This document shows positions 11,388-22,796 of a stretch of 64,000 bases of DNA, one piece after another (position 1 is the first letter of the stretch; the number at the start of each line of letters is the position of its first letter). Source of the stretch: Diaporthe sp. PMI_573 (Eukaryota; Ascomycota; Sordariomycetes; Diaporthales; Diaporthaceae). A program made the translations under genes and the position numbers. The stretch lies in assembly GCA_021399435.1 (NCBI GenBank), contig JAJTUP010000093.1:62001-126000 (forward strand), given 5' to 3'. Below the pieces are notes generated by a model that saw nothing but the letters and a program-made list of their open reading frames with translations, was not told where the DNA came from and did no database searches.

Positions 11388-12397
11388 ATGTCTCTCGCGG
11401 CGAGGGCAGATGCTGCTGCGGGCGAAAACCCCTTCAAGCTGTATCATTACGACCCTCCCATCATCGGGGCCGTCATCGCCGTCCTGCTGTTCTTCGGAAC
11501 CACGGTGCTGCATTTCTGGCAGCTGATACGCGCACGATGCTGGTTCGTCCTACCGCTGGCCATCGGCGGTATCTGTACGTAATCTTCCGCCCCTTGCCCC
11601 TGTCGCCCAGGCTTTTACTGCCGAACCATGTGCTCATCATGTTTCGGATCTAGTCCAGGTCGTGCCAAGGGCGGAAACAGGTCGCCCAACTGGACCCTCG
11701 GCCCCTACATCATGCAAGCCCTCCTCCTCCTCGTGGCGCCGGCACTTTATGCCGCGACCATCTATATGCAGCTTGCCAGGATCATCAGGCTCCTGCACGG
11801 CGAATCGCGGGTGCGGATCCCGCAGAGGTGGATGACCAAGACCTTCGTCCTTGGCGACGTCCTGTCGTTTCTCCTACAAGGAGGATGTCGGTATCCCTGC
11901 CTCGGAGGTAGCAGAACGTAATGCTGACTAGGTGTCCCGCAGGTGGCGGTTACCAGGCTTCTGGCACCCTGGCCGCCCTGAACACCGGCGCCAAGATCAT
12001 CATCGTCGGCCTGTTCGTCCAGCTCCTCTTCTTCGGCTTCTTCATCGTCCTCGCCGTCAAATTCCACCTGTCCATCCGCCGCGTCCCGACGGCGCAGTCG
12101 GAGAGGCACTCCGTGTGGAAGAGGTACATGTGGGCGCTGTACATCGGCAGCCTCCTGGTGATGGTCCGGTCGGTCTTCCGGGCCGTCGAGTACATGCAGG
12201 GCTTTAAGGGGTACCTCAGCCACGAGGCCTATCTCTACATCTTTGACGCGGCGCTCATGTTCATCGTCATGGCGCTGTTCAACTGGATACATCCGTCCGA
12301 GATTGCGGACCTCATCGCCAGGGAGGACCGGGACTGGTCCATTGGCGTGTTGCCCAAGTACTCCTCCCACCAGCGCCTCGCGTCTGCCTCTGCCTAG
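11388..12397 (+). CDS. RTA1-like multispanning membrane protein, three exons, about 289 aa
   Basis: Proposed exons 11388-11574, 11659-11886 and 11943-12397 (289 aa). RTA1-family proteins are seven-helix membrane proteins linked to lipid translocation and resistance to toxic sterol or lipid analogues in yeast. Visible hydrophobic segments include IIGAVIAVLLFFGTTVLHFW, YIMQALLLLVAPALYAATIY, IIIVGLFVQLLFFGFFIV and AALMFIVMALFNWIHP, and the family marks FVLGDVLSFLLQ, ASGTLAALNTGAKIIIVG and FNWIHP are all present. Intron 2 (11887-11942) has a weak GTCGGT donor but a good CTGAC branch. Intron 1 is uncertain: the in-frame join omits the family's E-x-x-G-Y-x-x-R segment, whereas an acceptor at 11653 gives FQVV and then loses frame. 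It is convergent with the Zn2Cys6 gene, stops 90 bp apart. Confidence 0.75.
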
Positions 12398-12487
12398 GGA
12401 TCTCGCTATGGAAACTCGGGCCACGACCTGTTGGCAGCAGGACGTGGGTTAGATAGTTAACTGAAGGAAGCGGCCGGCGCCCACCCC

Positions 12488-13895
12488 TCACTCTGATCCC
12501 ACGAAATCCAGTGGCCAAGACATCCAGGGAGCCCAATATGAACCAAGCAAATCCCTGACAACCTCAACAATCTCCTTCCCCCACGTCCCGATGAACCAGA
12601 AGTACTTAACGTCGTGCAGGAGGACGCCAAAGTGCGCGAACAGGATAAGTGCTGGAGGCTGCCTCTGCTGGAGCAGCGTAAAGTACGCCGCCGGGGCATA
12701 GTGGATGAACAGTATCGGCCCGGCCCGGGCGCGGTTGTAGCCCCATTCCGCGAGCGCGTCCGGGTCCATGCCCTTGAACTGCTGCATGAAGAGGCGGCAC
12801 CTACGGAGGATATGCAGTGCCTCATCGTACGTGCCGGCGTCACCGCTGTTTGCCCATATTTGATGCGTCTGGCACAGATGCCCGTCGGGACCGTGGGAGC
12901 TGAGCGGGCCGGGGTCCAGGTCGTCCCAGTTGCCGAGGGACATGAGGATGGCCATGCGGCCGAGGAGCAGGTAGTTGTGCGTCGGGGCCAGCACGGCGTC
13001 GATGCCCCTCACCATGGGGATCCATTCGCCGCCGAGGATGACGTCCTTGGTGGACGCCCTCGTGGGCCTGTCGGCGGCGCCCGCGCGGCCCTGGATCGTC
13101 GACACGGCGAAGACGTAGATCATGTTCATCAGGGACCAGGTGAAGAGCGCCTCGCTGTTGGACTCTGTGATGTCGGCCACGGCCTCCCGGAAGCCACGCA
13201 GGGCCTCGTTGTGGTGTTCGGCGGCCTGCGAGATGAGAGACGTCTCGCGCGGGTCGCGTCCATGGGCGAGGTGCAGCGCCGCGATGCTCAAAAGGCTGTG
13301 TGTCAGGAATGGGTGCTGGAAACCGATCTGTGGGATGATGCGCTGCCATAGCACGACGAAATCGGGATCAACCGAGATGGTGAGGCTCGTGTGCATGGTC
13401 CACTGGTGGTGGAGGGCCAGGTCTTCGAGGCGGAAGTTGTAGTCCGAGATGGCGCTGACGGGCTGGGACGAGGACGGAGTCGCCGGACCCAAGAGTGCGG
13501 CCTGGGGAGAGGCATTGCTGGGCGTCCCGGCGGAGCTAATAACGCTTGGATCGGGCGCCGGGACCTGGCTGGCGGGAGACTCTTGCTGCGACCGGGGGGG
13601 GGTTGCTCCGTCTTGGTGGCTGGTCGAGGCGCCGACGGCGGCTCTGGTGTAGTCACAGGCGACTTGCCGCCGGACACAGGCGCGGCAGCTGGGCTTCTGC
13701 TCATCACACTTCAGGGAATGAATGTCAGCAGGCCCAAAGAGGAGTGGGCAGTGCCTGCCTGCTGCGCACCTTGACGCGTCGCCTCCGACAGTCGAGGCAG
13801 CCTGTCCTGGACTTCTCATGATGTCGTCGATGCTTGCCCGCCGATCTGGCCATGTCGGTCTGCGGAGTGGATAGCGACTCGGGCGGGTCGTCCAT
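12488..13895 (-). CDS. Zn2Cys6 transcription factor, two exons, 448 aa
   Basis: Exons 13895-13770 and 13708-12488, with a 61-nt intron (GTGCGC...TGAAG) that splits the zinc cluster exactly where many fungal Zn2Cys6 genes do. After joining, the DNA-binding cluster reads TGCLDCRRRRVK then CDEQKPSCRACVRRQVACDY, so all six cysteines are present at the expected spacing. Reading straight through without splicing would lose the first two cysteines, which is why I reject the longer start at 14053. A Ser/Pro-rich linker follows, then a helical regulatory region with HPFLTHSLLSIAALHLAHGRD, which fits the Fungal_trans_2 / UPC2-like class. It probably acts in the nucleus as a pathway regulator; the convergent RTA1-like gene is an obvious candidate target, but this is inference. 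Confidence 0.88.
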
Positions 13896-14519
13896 GGAGT
13901 GGCTGGGCGGAGCAGCCGAGATGAGTTGCGAGGTGTCGTTTGCCGCGAGGACTTTGCCGTTCGGTTAATGTCTGAAGAGAGAGCGAGGTGGTCGAGCTGA
14001 ACGAGGTTGGACGAGGTTGAGCGAGACATGCAACGAGGGGGGGAACACGCCACACCTTATGTACCGCGCTGGCGCCAGTGAAAAGTTACTGCTCCGAGTC
14101 GTCCCTAAATTTGGTTCGTCTGATGCGTCTAGCTCCGTCGAGTTAGCATATGCCGGCTCCACGCTCTTACTCGTACGGATGGCGTTATGCCGGCGACGAA
14201 GTGGCCCCTCTTTGCGTTTCTCTTTTTTTCTGGGGACAGGGTAGACACTTGGGGAAATCATAAAACTTGTACCTCTTGTGGCACCTCTTGTCGTCCCCAG
14301 GTGAACATTGTGGGCAATGTGAGTCACCATCCCCAGGGATTATGGAGAAGCAACGCATCATCCGCCGTGTCTCCTCTTCATGCGCGGCCGAACCTCGCCT
14401 GGATGTCGAATCTGTGGACATGATCGTGACCGGGTTTCTAGCATTGCGTTATACCGTCTGGTCGCCGACGAGCGTGGTTGGCTTCCTCGGCAGTCCCTGA
14501 TCGTCAAGTCTTGGCCGGC
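13896..14519. other. Promoter side of the Zn2Cys6 gene; nothing else seen
   Basis: Upstream region of the minus-strand regulator. It has no recognisable coding content; the beta-glucosidase relic begins at its right end. Confidence 0.4.
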
Positions 14520-14939
14520 AAACAGAGAGTATATGAGGTTCACGTCGTATGGCCTCGACATGACCATGCCCGGCCCCTCGGTGAAGGCCGGCGCCACGCT
14601 GCCACAGCCCTCCTATTTCGGCGGCAACCTGACGGCGCCGGCTGCCACGTCGGCCTCATCTCGCCTCTCAAGGCCCTCAGTGAGCGCGTCGAGGGCTTCC
14701 CGCAGGAGTCCGTCCCCGCCGGCACCCCCGTCAAACGTGCTGCGTGGCTTTTAGAAGGTGCACTTGGAGCCAGGCGAGGCCAAAGACGTCCCTATCCGCT
14801 GATGCGCCGCGATTTCAGCTTCTGGAACGTGGCTGCGCAGGACTGGGAGATCCCTAGGGGGGCGATTTTGAGTTCCGTGTGGGCTTTAGCTTCAGGGACA
14901 TCTAAGGCGAAGGTGAAGACGCCCCTGGTTGTGGAGTAG
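14520..14939 (+). pseudogene. Glycoside hydrolase family 3 beta-glucosidase relic
   Basis: Three collinear scraps in different frames match the order of a secreted GH3 beta-glucosidase: GLDMTMPG with YFGGNLTAPA (about 14547-14640, from the catalytic domain), LISPLKALSERVEGFPQES (about 14660-14715, start of the C-terminal sandwich) and KVHLEPGEAKDVPIR then RRDFSFWNVAAQDWEIP (about 14754-14860, fibronectin-III-like end). The catalytic Asp region upstream of GLDMTMPG and hundreds of residues between the pieces are missing, and at least two frameshifts separate them. It is therefore a deleted, non-functional remnant. Intact members hydrolyse beta-glucosides and cellobiose outside the cell. Confidence 0.65.
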
Positions 14940-16536
14940 GTCTCTGGCCGTATCTGTACGAGCCACACCGTTGGTACTACTTTGTATATAAAGATTGAAA
15001 TGATCCGTTCGGAGTTTGCGTAGGATGAACCGACGAGAATATACTCGAGATCACAGCGCTGTCGGAAGAGCGAAGGAGCAGAGCAGCCCGGTGTCTCCCA
15101 GTCGAGATGATCCATGTCACGCATGGTGAATACGTACTCCCATTACTCTGGGCACCAGCCGCAGACTCTCCAGTCTAAGACGGCCGTATTCAGACATACT
15201 CCGAAGTAGGCAACGTGGCTCAATCTCAGACTGCCACCAGCAAAATGTTGGTTTTCGATGTTCCCAACGTCCTGTCCACAGTCTCTCCTATTTCACGTTT
15301 AGGTCAGGGCGACTCCTTGTATGACAAGTATACAGATACCTTTCTTTCCAGCGGCGTTATTCAAAGCTCTCCGCTTCCTACATCTCAGGTTGCCTGCCCG
15401 ACAAAGCAGGCCAGGCCAGACATCTCGCGGTACACATAGCGTCAACCTCTGGATGGCGCCCGGGTGCCGCCATCCAGTCTGCCGATACGTCCATGGCGAT
15501 GGGGGAACTGATTGCAACAGGCGGCTGAAGGATGTAACATGACACGCTGACCGAGTAAATGCACTCTTACGGTCGAGCACGCGGTCGCCTGAAAGCTCGG
15601 CAAGACAATCACCGTGGCCGACTGAGTTCTACAACGGCGCTGGGTGAGTTCAGCGCAACGATGTTCGACTCGGCCGGTTTGCAAGGCTCTGCGGCTCTGC
15701 CGGTTGGCCGGGTAGCTAGGCGGCTTTATAGCCATGTTACGACCTTGCCACATCCATCTCAGGCTCGGTATAAGAGTCATCCTCCTGAGATATATATATA
15801 TATTTTTTCTTTTCTCGCAAGTCACTTTATCTCGATATCTCAGGTGCATGGGTGGCTACCTAGTGGGCAGGGCTCATCAGCCACGAGGCTGATGGCAGCT
15901 GAACACGAAAAGTTGCGTCACGTGCTCGCCCGACGCTACTTTGACGGTGATGGCAGTGAAAGGGCAACGCGAGGTCAACCCGACAAACGAAATACGAGAA
16001 GCGTAATTACGAATGAACGAAGACGAGACTAGCGTCCACAGCTAGCCTAGACTGGCATCGCCGTTTCCCCACCTCGGATTGTTTCTCGCATCTCTGATCG
16101 AGCATGGTTTCACCCCATGTTCCATTCCGACAATTCAAACATCGATGAACCTAAAGCCAGGCCTCCCAAAGCATTCTGCCTCAAAGCAGCCATTACCAAA
16201 CGCGTCCAAGTTATGCCAGGACGGCACATCAGCCGCTCAAAATATGGGTCTTCCCTTGCAATCGGGTCCTGCCGACTGACTAGCACCCACGCGCATGGGC
16301 AGACACCAGTCTCTTGACATCATGCATCTCATCCCTCAATTCAGTTCCAGATTGCCGCTCTATGGTTTGCCCCTAAGGTCGAGCTGAAGCTTGAACTGAA
16401 TCATTCCCATTAATAAGCGTGCCTGGCCCGGTTCGACAACGACTTTGTTCTCGCGCTCTTCAGCAAACCTTCTCTCCATCTTCCACACCTCAGTCTATGT
16501 TTGGGATCGCCAGCGAGCCATTGATTCTTTTTCATC
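14940..16536. other. Intergenic region, nothing recognised
   Basis: About 1.6 kb with only short frames of no family character. An AT tract (15790-15810) and CT-rich stretches near 16440-16530 precede the next ATG and could be its promoter and 5' UTR. Confidence 0.45.
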
Positions 16537-19407
16537 ATGTCCGGCGACGAGAAGCCATTACCCCGCCCGCCGATGCCGCGACGGCCATCATCATTCGCAC
16601 CACACGAAGCAGGCCCCAGCAACCACGGCGCCATACCAGAAGATGCACCTCCACAGCACTCCGAGCAGGCTGCTGCTGCCGAGCGCATCCTGAACGACGC
16701 AGCGGGGGCGACTGGTATGATGCCGCTGGGACGACTCTGACAATTTCGGACACTAACGAGTCCTCTTAGATGACGGACGTATTGATATCAACCTCGACTC
16801 CAAACTTTGCAGGACTCTCTCCATTCTTGTTCCTCGAAGAGATTCAGTACAGCCAAAGTCTGACCGGCCCGTCAGCGTGCTCCCTCCCGCCTGTACAGAG
16901 CAAATCAATTGGGGCATTAGGTTGAATATCGTCATTCAGGTTGTTGGTAGTCGAGGTGATGTCCAGCCCTTTGTCGCTCTAGGCAACGAGCTTCAGCGCC
17001 ATGGTCACAAAGTTCGCCTTGCCACGCACGACACCTTCGCCGACTTCGTACGGACATCTGGCCTGGAGTTTTACCCCATTGGCGGAGACCCGACAGAGCT
17101 GATGGCCTACATGGTCAAGAACCCCGGACTGATGCCCTCCATGAAGAGTCTCCGCGCTGGAGATATCCAGAAGAAACGCGCCATGATGGCCGAGATGTTG
17201 GAGGGATGTTGGAGGTCATGCACCGAGCCCGACCCTTTGAGTCAACAGCCCTTCGTTGCGGATGCCATCATTGCGAACCCCCCGAGCTTCGCCCACGTCC
17301 ACTGCGCTCAAGCCCTCGGAGTCCCACTGCACCTCATGTTCACCATGCCGTGGAGCAGTACCAAAGACTTCTGCCATCCTCTGGCCAACATCAACGTCAA
17401 CAAGAGCAGCGTATCGCCCGCTGTCGCCAACCGAATTTCCTACATGGCCGTCGAGTGGATGACCTGGCAGGGGTACGAAGAGCTCCTTTCCTCAAATGCG
17501 AGACAGGAAACTGACTTGTAGATAGACTTGGCGATATTATCAACGCATGGCGGCAGACTTTGGATCTGGAGGATGTACCATTCTCTGAGGGCGCCAGCCT
17601 GCTTGAAACTCTACAGATTCCGTTCACATATTGCTGGTCCCCGGCACTGATCCCCAAACCTCTCGACTGGCCGGACTATATCGGTACGTGCTCTCCAAGT
17701 GACGGTGTCGTGGCGCCAGCTGACCATGACGACAGATGTGTGTGGATTCTTCTTCCGAGATACGCCGCGTTATACCCCTGAGTCCGAACTTGACCAATTC
17801 CTGCGAAACGGACCCGCTCCTGTGTACATTGGCTTTGGAAGTATCGTCATCGATGACCCCGACAGGCTAACCGCTGTACTTGTGGAAGCTGTCAAGGAGA
17901 CCGGTGTTCGCGCAATTATCTCCCGGGGCTGGAGCAAGCTTGGCGCCAATCAGCCCGCTGACAGCGATATCTTCTACCTCGGAGACTGTCCACACGAGTG
18001 GCTGTTCCAGCAGGTCACAGCTGTTGTCCATCACGGTGGGGCTGGCACGACTGCGTGCGGATTGCTGAACGGAAAGCCAACGGCGATCGTGCCTTTCTTC
18101 GGTGAGTAAGTGCTATGGACTCAAACTTAATGACGTGCAATACGCTGACACGGCCTAGCCAACCTTTCTGGGGCACCATGGTCAACGCTGCCGGCGCGGG
18201 CCCCATGCCTATTCCGCAGAAACAGCTCAACGCCGAAAATCTCGCCAGCGCCATCAGGGATTGCTTGACGCCTGGAGCTCAGGCGGCCGCGAAAGTCATG
18301 GCTGACAAGATGCACAAGGAAAACGGTGTGAGACAGGCCGTCAACTCCTTTCACGCCAATCTTCCCCTGGACAACATGCGATGCGATGTTTTGCCTGAAC
18401 TCCCCGCTGCTTGGTCCTATAAGAAGGGTTCGCAGTGCATGAAACTTTCAAAGGCCGGTGCAGAAATTATCACAGATGGGAAGCGAGTCAAGTGGGCAGA
18501 TCTTAAACGGTAAGATCAGATGGTTGCATTGCATCAAGGCGGTCGACTGATATTGTGTGTCAGCTACGAACCACGACCCATCGATATCCAGCTTCGAAGA
18601 TGGGACCCCGTCACAGCCGCTATCTCGTCCTTGGTCAAAACGTACGCAGGTATGGCGACTTCAGCAGCAGACATCGTCGTCAAGCCGGTGCAGGCATTTA
18701 CCGCAGATCGGCCCAACAGCAAGCGCCCGGAGTCGAGCAGAGAGTCGAGCCCGCGACCATCAGAGGATCCTTACGGCAAACCTGCCGGGCTTGATATGCC
18801 CACAGGTAGCGATAATAAAAAGACGGAACGGAGCCGCGCGGGCGCAGCTCTCGCTGGATCGGCCGGAGCTGTCGGCGGCTTCTTCAAGTCCTTCACAAAA
18901 GGCGTCACCCTCGACTTACCGCATGCTCTTGAGGAAGGCATGCGTGTCGCACCACGGCTGTACGGTGGCGAGGTATATGACCCAGGCGCCGTGACAGACT
19001 GGAAGTCAGGCGGTATTGCGGCAGGCAAGAACTTCAGTCACGGCATAATTGAGGGCGTCGGTGGCCTGGTAATGTCGCCTGTCCGAGGCGCGAAGAAGGA
19101 GGGCTCCGTCGGCGCCGCCAAGGGCGTGGGTCTCGGCGTCCTGAACCTCACCACCAAGGTCTCATCGGGAGCCTTGGGGCTGTTCACATTCACCAGCCAG
19201 GGTGCCTACAAGAGCGTGCGTGCGTCGATGCGGAGGGATACCCGTAGAATCATCAAGCAAGCGAGGCAGACGGAAGGTGTCTCCATTCTCCGAGAGGGCA
19301 AGCAGGGTGTCGATGCGGAAAGGGCACTCAGGGCCTTTGATCGAATGGCGTTGCAGGCTCCGGAAACGATGGGCAGGCACTGGACTGATGTGATGGGACC
19401 GAAATGA
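16537..19407 (+). CDS. UDP-glucose:sterol 3-beta-glucosyltransferase, six exons, 867 aa
   Basis: Exons 16537-16714, 16770-17472, 17526-17683, 17736-18105, 18159-18509 and 18564-19407 join in frame; all introns are 52-55 nt with GTAyG(T/A)-type donors and AG acceptors. The enzyme transfers glucose from UDP-glucose to the 3-OH of ergosterol-type sterols. The N-terminal GT fold starts at VVGSRGDVQPFVALGNELQ; the C-terminal nucleotide-sugar site reads LGDCPHEWLFQ, VVHHGGAGTTACGL and PFFGDQPFWG. It lacks the GRAM/PH membrane-targeting domains of Atg26 but has the C-terminal extension seen in the short paralogs of filamentous fungi (HALEEGMRVAPRLYGGEVYD, then GGLVMSPVRGAKKEGSVGAA). All key residues appear intact. 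A decayed relative of the same extension lies at 37447-38200. Confidence 0.92.
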
Positions 19408-19509
19408 TACCAGCATGGTTCACGCCACTGCAATACATGACACTGTTATTCTGTTCATGGTGCCGTCTTCAAGTTTTAAGCATCATCTACCTACCTGCAT
19501 CCGTTCACC

Positions 19510-21360
19510 ATGGCTGCCAAAGCAGACGTAATGAGAAACGCCATATCCGCTAAGGAAATTACGGTCGGCTCGAAGGAGATCTCTGCGATGGTAGAGCAAA
19601 TGTACCGCTTCCAGGCGGCCGCTCTAGAGTCGGGGGACGACCTCTATAGTACGGTCTTCCCCGAGGTCGAAGCAAGGACCGTCAGTATCCTAAGAGGGGC
19701 CATCTCGGGAGCGGAACCACCCGGGCAGGAGCAGTTAAGAGCTATCAAGGCGCAGCAGGCCGGTCTCTCCCGCGAGCGGGAGAAGGCGATCCACGGAATG
19801 CAGAGCGGGCCACACGGCCGCGGCCGAGAAGACGGCTCTACAGCGGAAGGTGATTGCACATGGCCATCGCGGGACGCGGAACCGTCAACGAGAATCGGGT
19901 TCGGCCCGTCCACATCGTTCTGTGAAGTGGGGAGGCCGGTGGCCGATTCCTTGACGCTCAACCAAAGGCAGAGCCTCGCCCTCTGGCTGATCTGCCACCA
20001 ACTTGACCAAGTCCGCCGGGAGGAGAGCGGCACCGCCCAGCTCTACTTATTCGTCGGAGGCGAGGGTGGCACCGGAAAGTCGCGCGTCATCGCGGCTGTC
20101 CCCGAACTGTTCGCCTGCACGGCACAATCCCATCGCTTGCTGGTGACGGCGACGTCTGGCACAGCAGCCGCGAACGTCAATGGCATCACCATCCATTCCG
20201 TATGCAAGTTCTCCAAAGACACGTCCCCCAGAGCCAGACGAGGCGGAGACCCAGACGGTTTCACGTCGTCCGGGTCAGCAGCTCTCCGCATCGACGGGCG
20301 GACCAAGATGGATTGGCAGGAGAAATACGTGCTGATCATAGACGGGGTTAGCATGTTGGGTGTGCGGACACTCTACGCTGTCAACGAACAGCTCTGCAAA
20401 CTCCGGGAGTCGAGCCGGGACTTTGGCGGGATCCCGGTGGTTCTATTTTGCGGAGATTTCCATCAGTTTCGTCCAGTCCAGGAGAGGTCGATTCTCCTCC
20501 CCAGCTCTACCATTCCGTGGGTGGAAGCTCGCGGTTTCGGTCCGGAACAGAGACGCCAATACGACGTAGCCCACGCCCTGTGGGGGAAGTTCACCACGGT
20601 TATAATGCTGAACGAGCAGGTCTGTGCCGCGAATGATCCACGACTACGCCGGCTGCCAACGCGCATTCGACAAGGAGTGCAGGACCAGTCGGACGTGAAA
20701 TATCTCAACAGCGCCTGCTACCAGGAAGGCAGGCGGATCCCGTGGGAGTCGGACATCATAGTGGTGACGCCGCTGAACAGGAATCGATGGAACCTGAACA
20801 TGGAGGCGACGCTCGCTTTCCAGGGGAAATGGCAGGTCCCGCTCCGCATCTTCGTTTCGGAACACAAGTGGAAGGATGGCGAGCCGACGGAGGAGGAAGC
20901 CTCGATGATGTTGGGCCACGGGGACGACAGCGCCACCCCTGTGCCTGCCGTCTTCATGTTCGTGCCGGGTATGCCCGTTGTGGTGAACCAGAACACTCAC
21001 CAAGGTCTGAAACTGGTCAACGGCGCCGCCTACACGGCGATAGATGTCGTCCCTGACAGGGCACGACCGGGGTATCGGATCAATAAAACTACCATTCTCC
21101 ACTTCGGTCCACCAGCGGGCATCCTGCTAGCCTCGGAGACAACGAGGAACTTCCGTTTCGTCGGCATGCCGCCTGGCACCATCCTGCTCACGCCAATCAG
21201 CACCAAAATAGAGTGCCAGAGAAAGCGGCCGTGGCAACAGCATGATGTCTCCCGCAGGGGCTACCATGCGCGGCCGCGTTTGCATGTACCGATTACAAGG
21301 TGCAGGCGAGGACGCTAGACCGGGTGGTTCTGGAGCTGCGGGGGACGAGGCGTATAGCAA
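19510..21360 (+). pseudogene. Pif1/Helitron-type helicase, frameshifted and 3'-truncated
   Basis: A Pif1-like SF1 helicase of the type found in Helitrons and fungal Pif1 expansions. Visible motifs: Walker A GGEGGTGKSR (about residue 182), motif Ia TATSGTAAAN, motif II LIIDGVSMLG, motif III VVLFCGDFHQF and the C-terminal TDYKVQARTLDRVVLELRG. Two defects are clear. The Walker B acidic pair is DG instead of the usual DE. A 1-nt loss in a run of four G (21257-21260) puts LPCAAAFACTDYKVQ into another frame. Similarity ends after RGTR at about 21354, so the last helicase motif is missing. It starts 100 bp after the glucosyltransferase stop and probably inserted there. No Helitron Rep domain or hairpin terminus is seen. 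Confidence 0.8.
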
Positions 21361-22604
21361 ATCTAGAGAGGCTTCGACAGATAACTGACCAAATCACTAT
21401 TGAGACCATGCGGGAGGCTCAGAGGGACCCTATTTACTGTCAAGACGGAGTTAGTAGCTGCATATGCAAGGGAGGTTGGCAGCGCCTGTTTATCCTGCTT
21501 GCTGTGAATACCGGATTGGCCAGATTCCCCTCCCTCGCCACTTCTACTACAAACACGCCGTTTGAAAATCCCCTACTATCTCTATATCCCAATCCAGACT
21601 ACTTTAACTCATCGAATCTTTGGTCATCTCGCAATTCTGCGTTCTCCATCCAGGAGGTACATATGCTAGACTTTGTAGTAAGGTTTCGACTTGCACATAT
21701 TCTGCGCAAGGAATGCGACCACCACGGGGAATCACCTCTTCTGCAGGCTTGCCTGGATGATCTGTCCCATGCACTTCGACTGACAGGCCCGGACAACGCG
21801 GGCGCTATCACATGTTTTATCTACGTGATCTTATGCGCACTTGAGATCGCAACGAGCTTCAATTCTGTGAGCACCCTCTCTTGGCTCTTTGATCAGCTTG
21901 CTCTTATTTGTACGCAACACTGTCCTCTCATCGCCAATGTTGCTATCCAAATATCTCGGTATGACAGCGATGAAAGCCTCCTAGATCTCCTGAAGAAGGC
22001 AAGGCATGTAATCCCAACAGGTCCTGGGAGCAATGTTGCCGCAAGCATAGCATTACAGGTATACCTCGAGATAGTAGACGTTGCTGCCAATACGGGATCA
22101 CCCACAGAGGTGTACAGCACACTGCAGGAATCGACGAATAAGCTTTTCGCTGGCACATCACCGTCAGCATCGGAGACCTTGACCGTCTGGATCGAGGTGC
22201 GCTGTGCTCTCGCTGTATACGAGGCCAAAGCATCGTCGGGACAACACGCATCTTTACCACAGTCTCACGGTAACCCCATTGAGCTTCGAACCAACGCAAT
22301 CAGCTGCATTCTAGACTACCTTCAGGCGCAGAGAGATGTGTATGAAAAGATTGAGGGATGGGCGATTGCGGGGAGGCTAGATAGGGAGGTGCGAGAGATA
22401 CCAAGGCTCCTTGACGGTGGAAGCAGCGAAGCTACAGGGAACGTGGCTAGTTCAGAGGTGGCGAAAGATTGCCTGGGTGGCACCACTGAAGGGCCTCGAC
22501 GAGCATGTAGAGGCTGTGGAGACATCGGACACAACATTCAGACGTGCAAACGTATCAATCGGGCTGCATATCCGACAAGCATACCTAGCGCGCCGGCTGA
22601 TTAG
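21361..22604 (+). CDS. Long ORF of unknown family ending in a zinc knuckle
   Basis: The frame of the helicase tail continues without a stop for over 400 codons into sequence I do not recognise. The middle is helical with repeated aliphatic stretches (HALRLTGPDNAGAITCFIYV, LDLLKKARHVIPTGPG), loosely resembling alpha-solenoid or TPR-like protein, and the end carries a CCHC knuckle (CRGCGDIGHNIQTC) like those at the C-termini of fungal DNA transposases. There is no convincing ATG near the beginning; the frame may be entered by splicing or may be a fused remnant. No stop interrupts about 1.2 kb, which is unusual among the decayed DNA around it, so a functional or recent product is possible. Function unknown. 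Confidence 0.4.
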
Positions 22605-22796
22605 GCATGATCCGCCATTGAGATTCAGACCGTGATTTCCCTGGAAAGGGGTCATTGACACAATTGAACGAAACATTGGGTTGCATAACGTTTGAAATAT
22701 CACAGACCTACCTGTACGCTCACGAAGTAAGAAGTTAGGCGTATAGTGCACTCTGCTGAGTAAGCCGTCAATTTAATCCACAAAGTTGGATATTGA

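Noticed and set aside
12488..14053. Long continuous minus frame starting at 14053 as the Zn2Cys6 protein
   Set aside because: It reads through the intron and loses the first two cluster cysteines. Splicing 13709-13769 with the start at 13895 restores a perfect six-cysteine motif.
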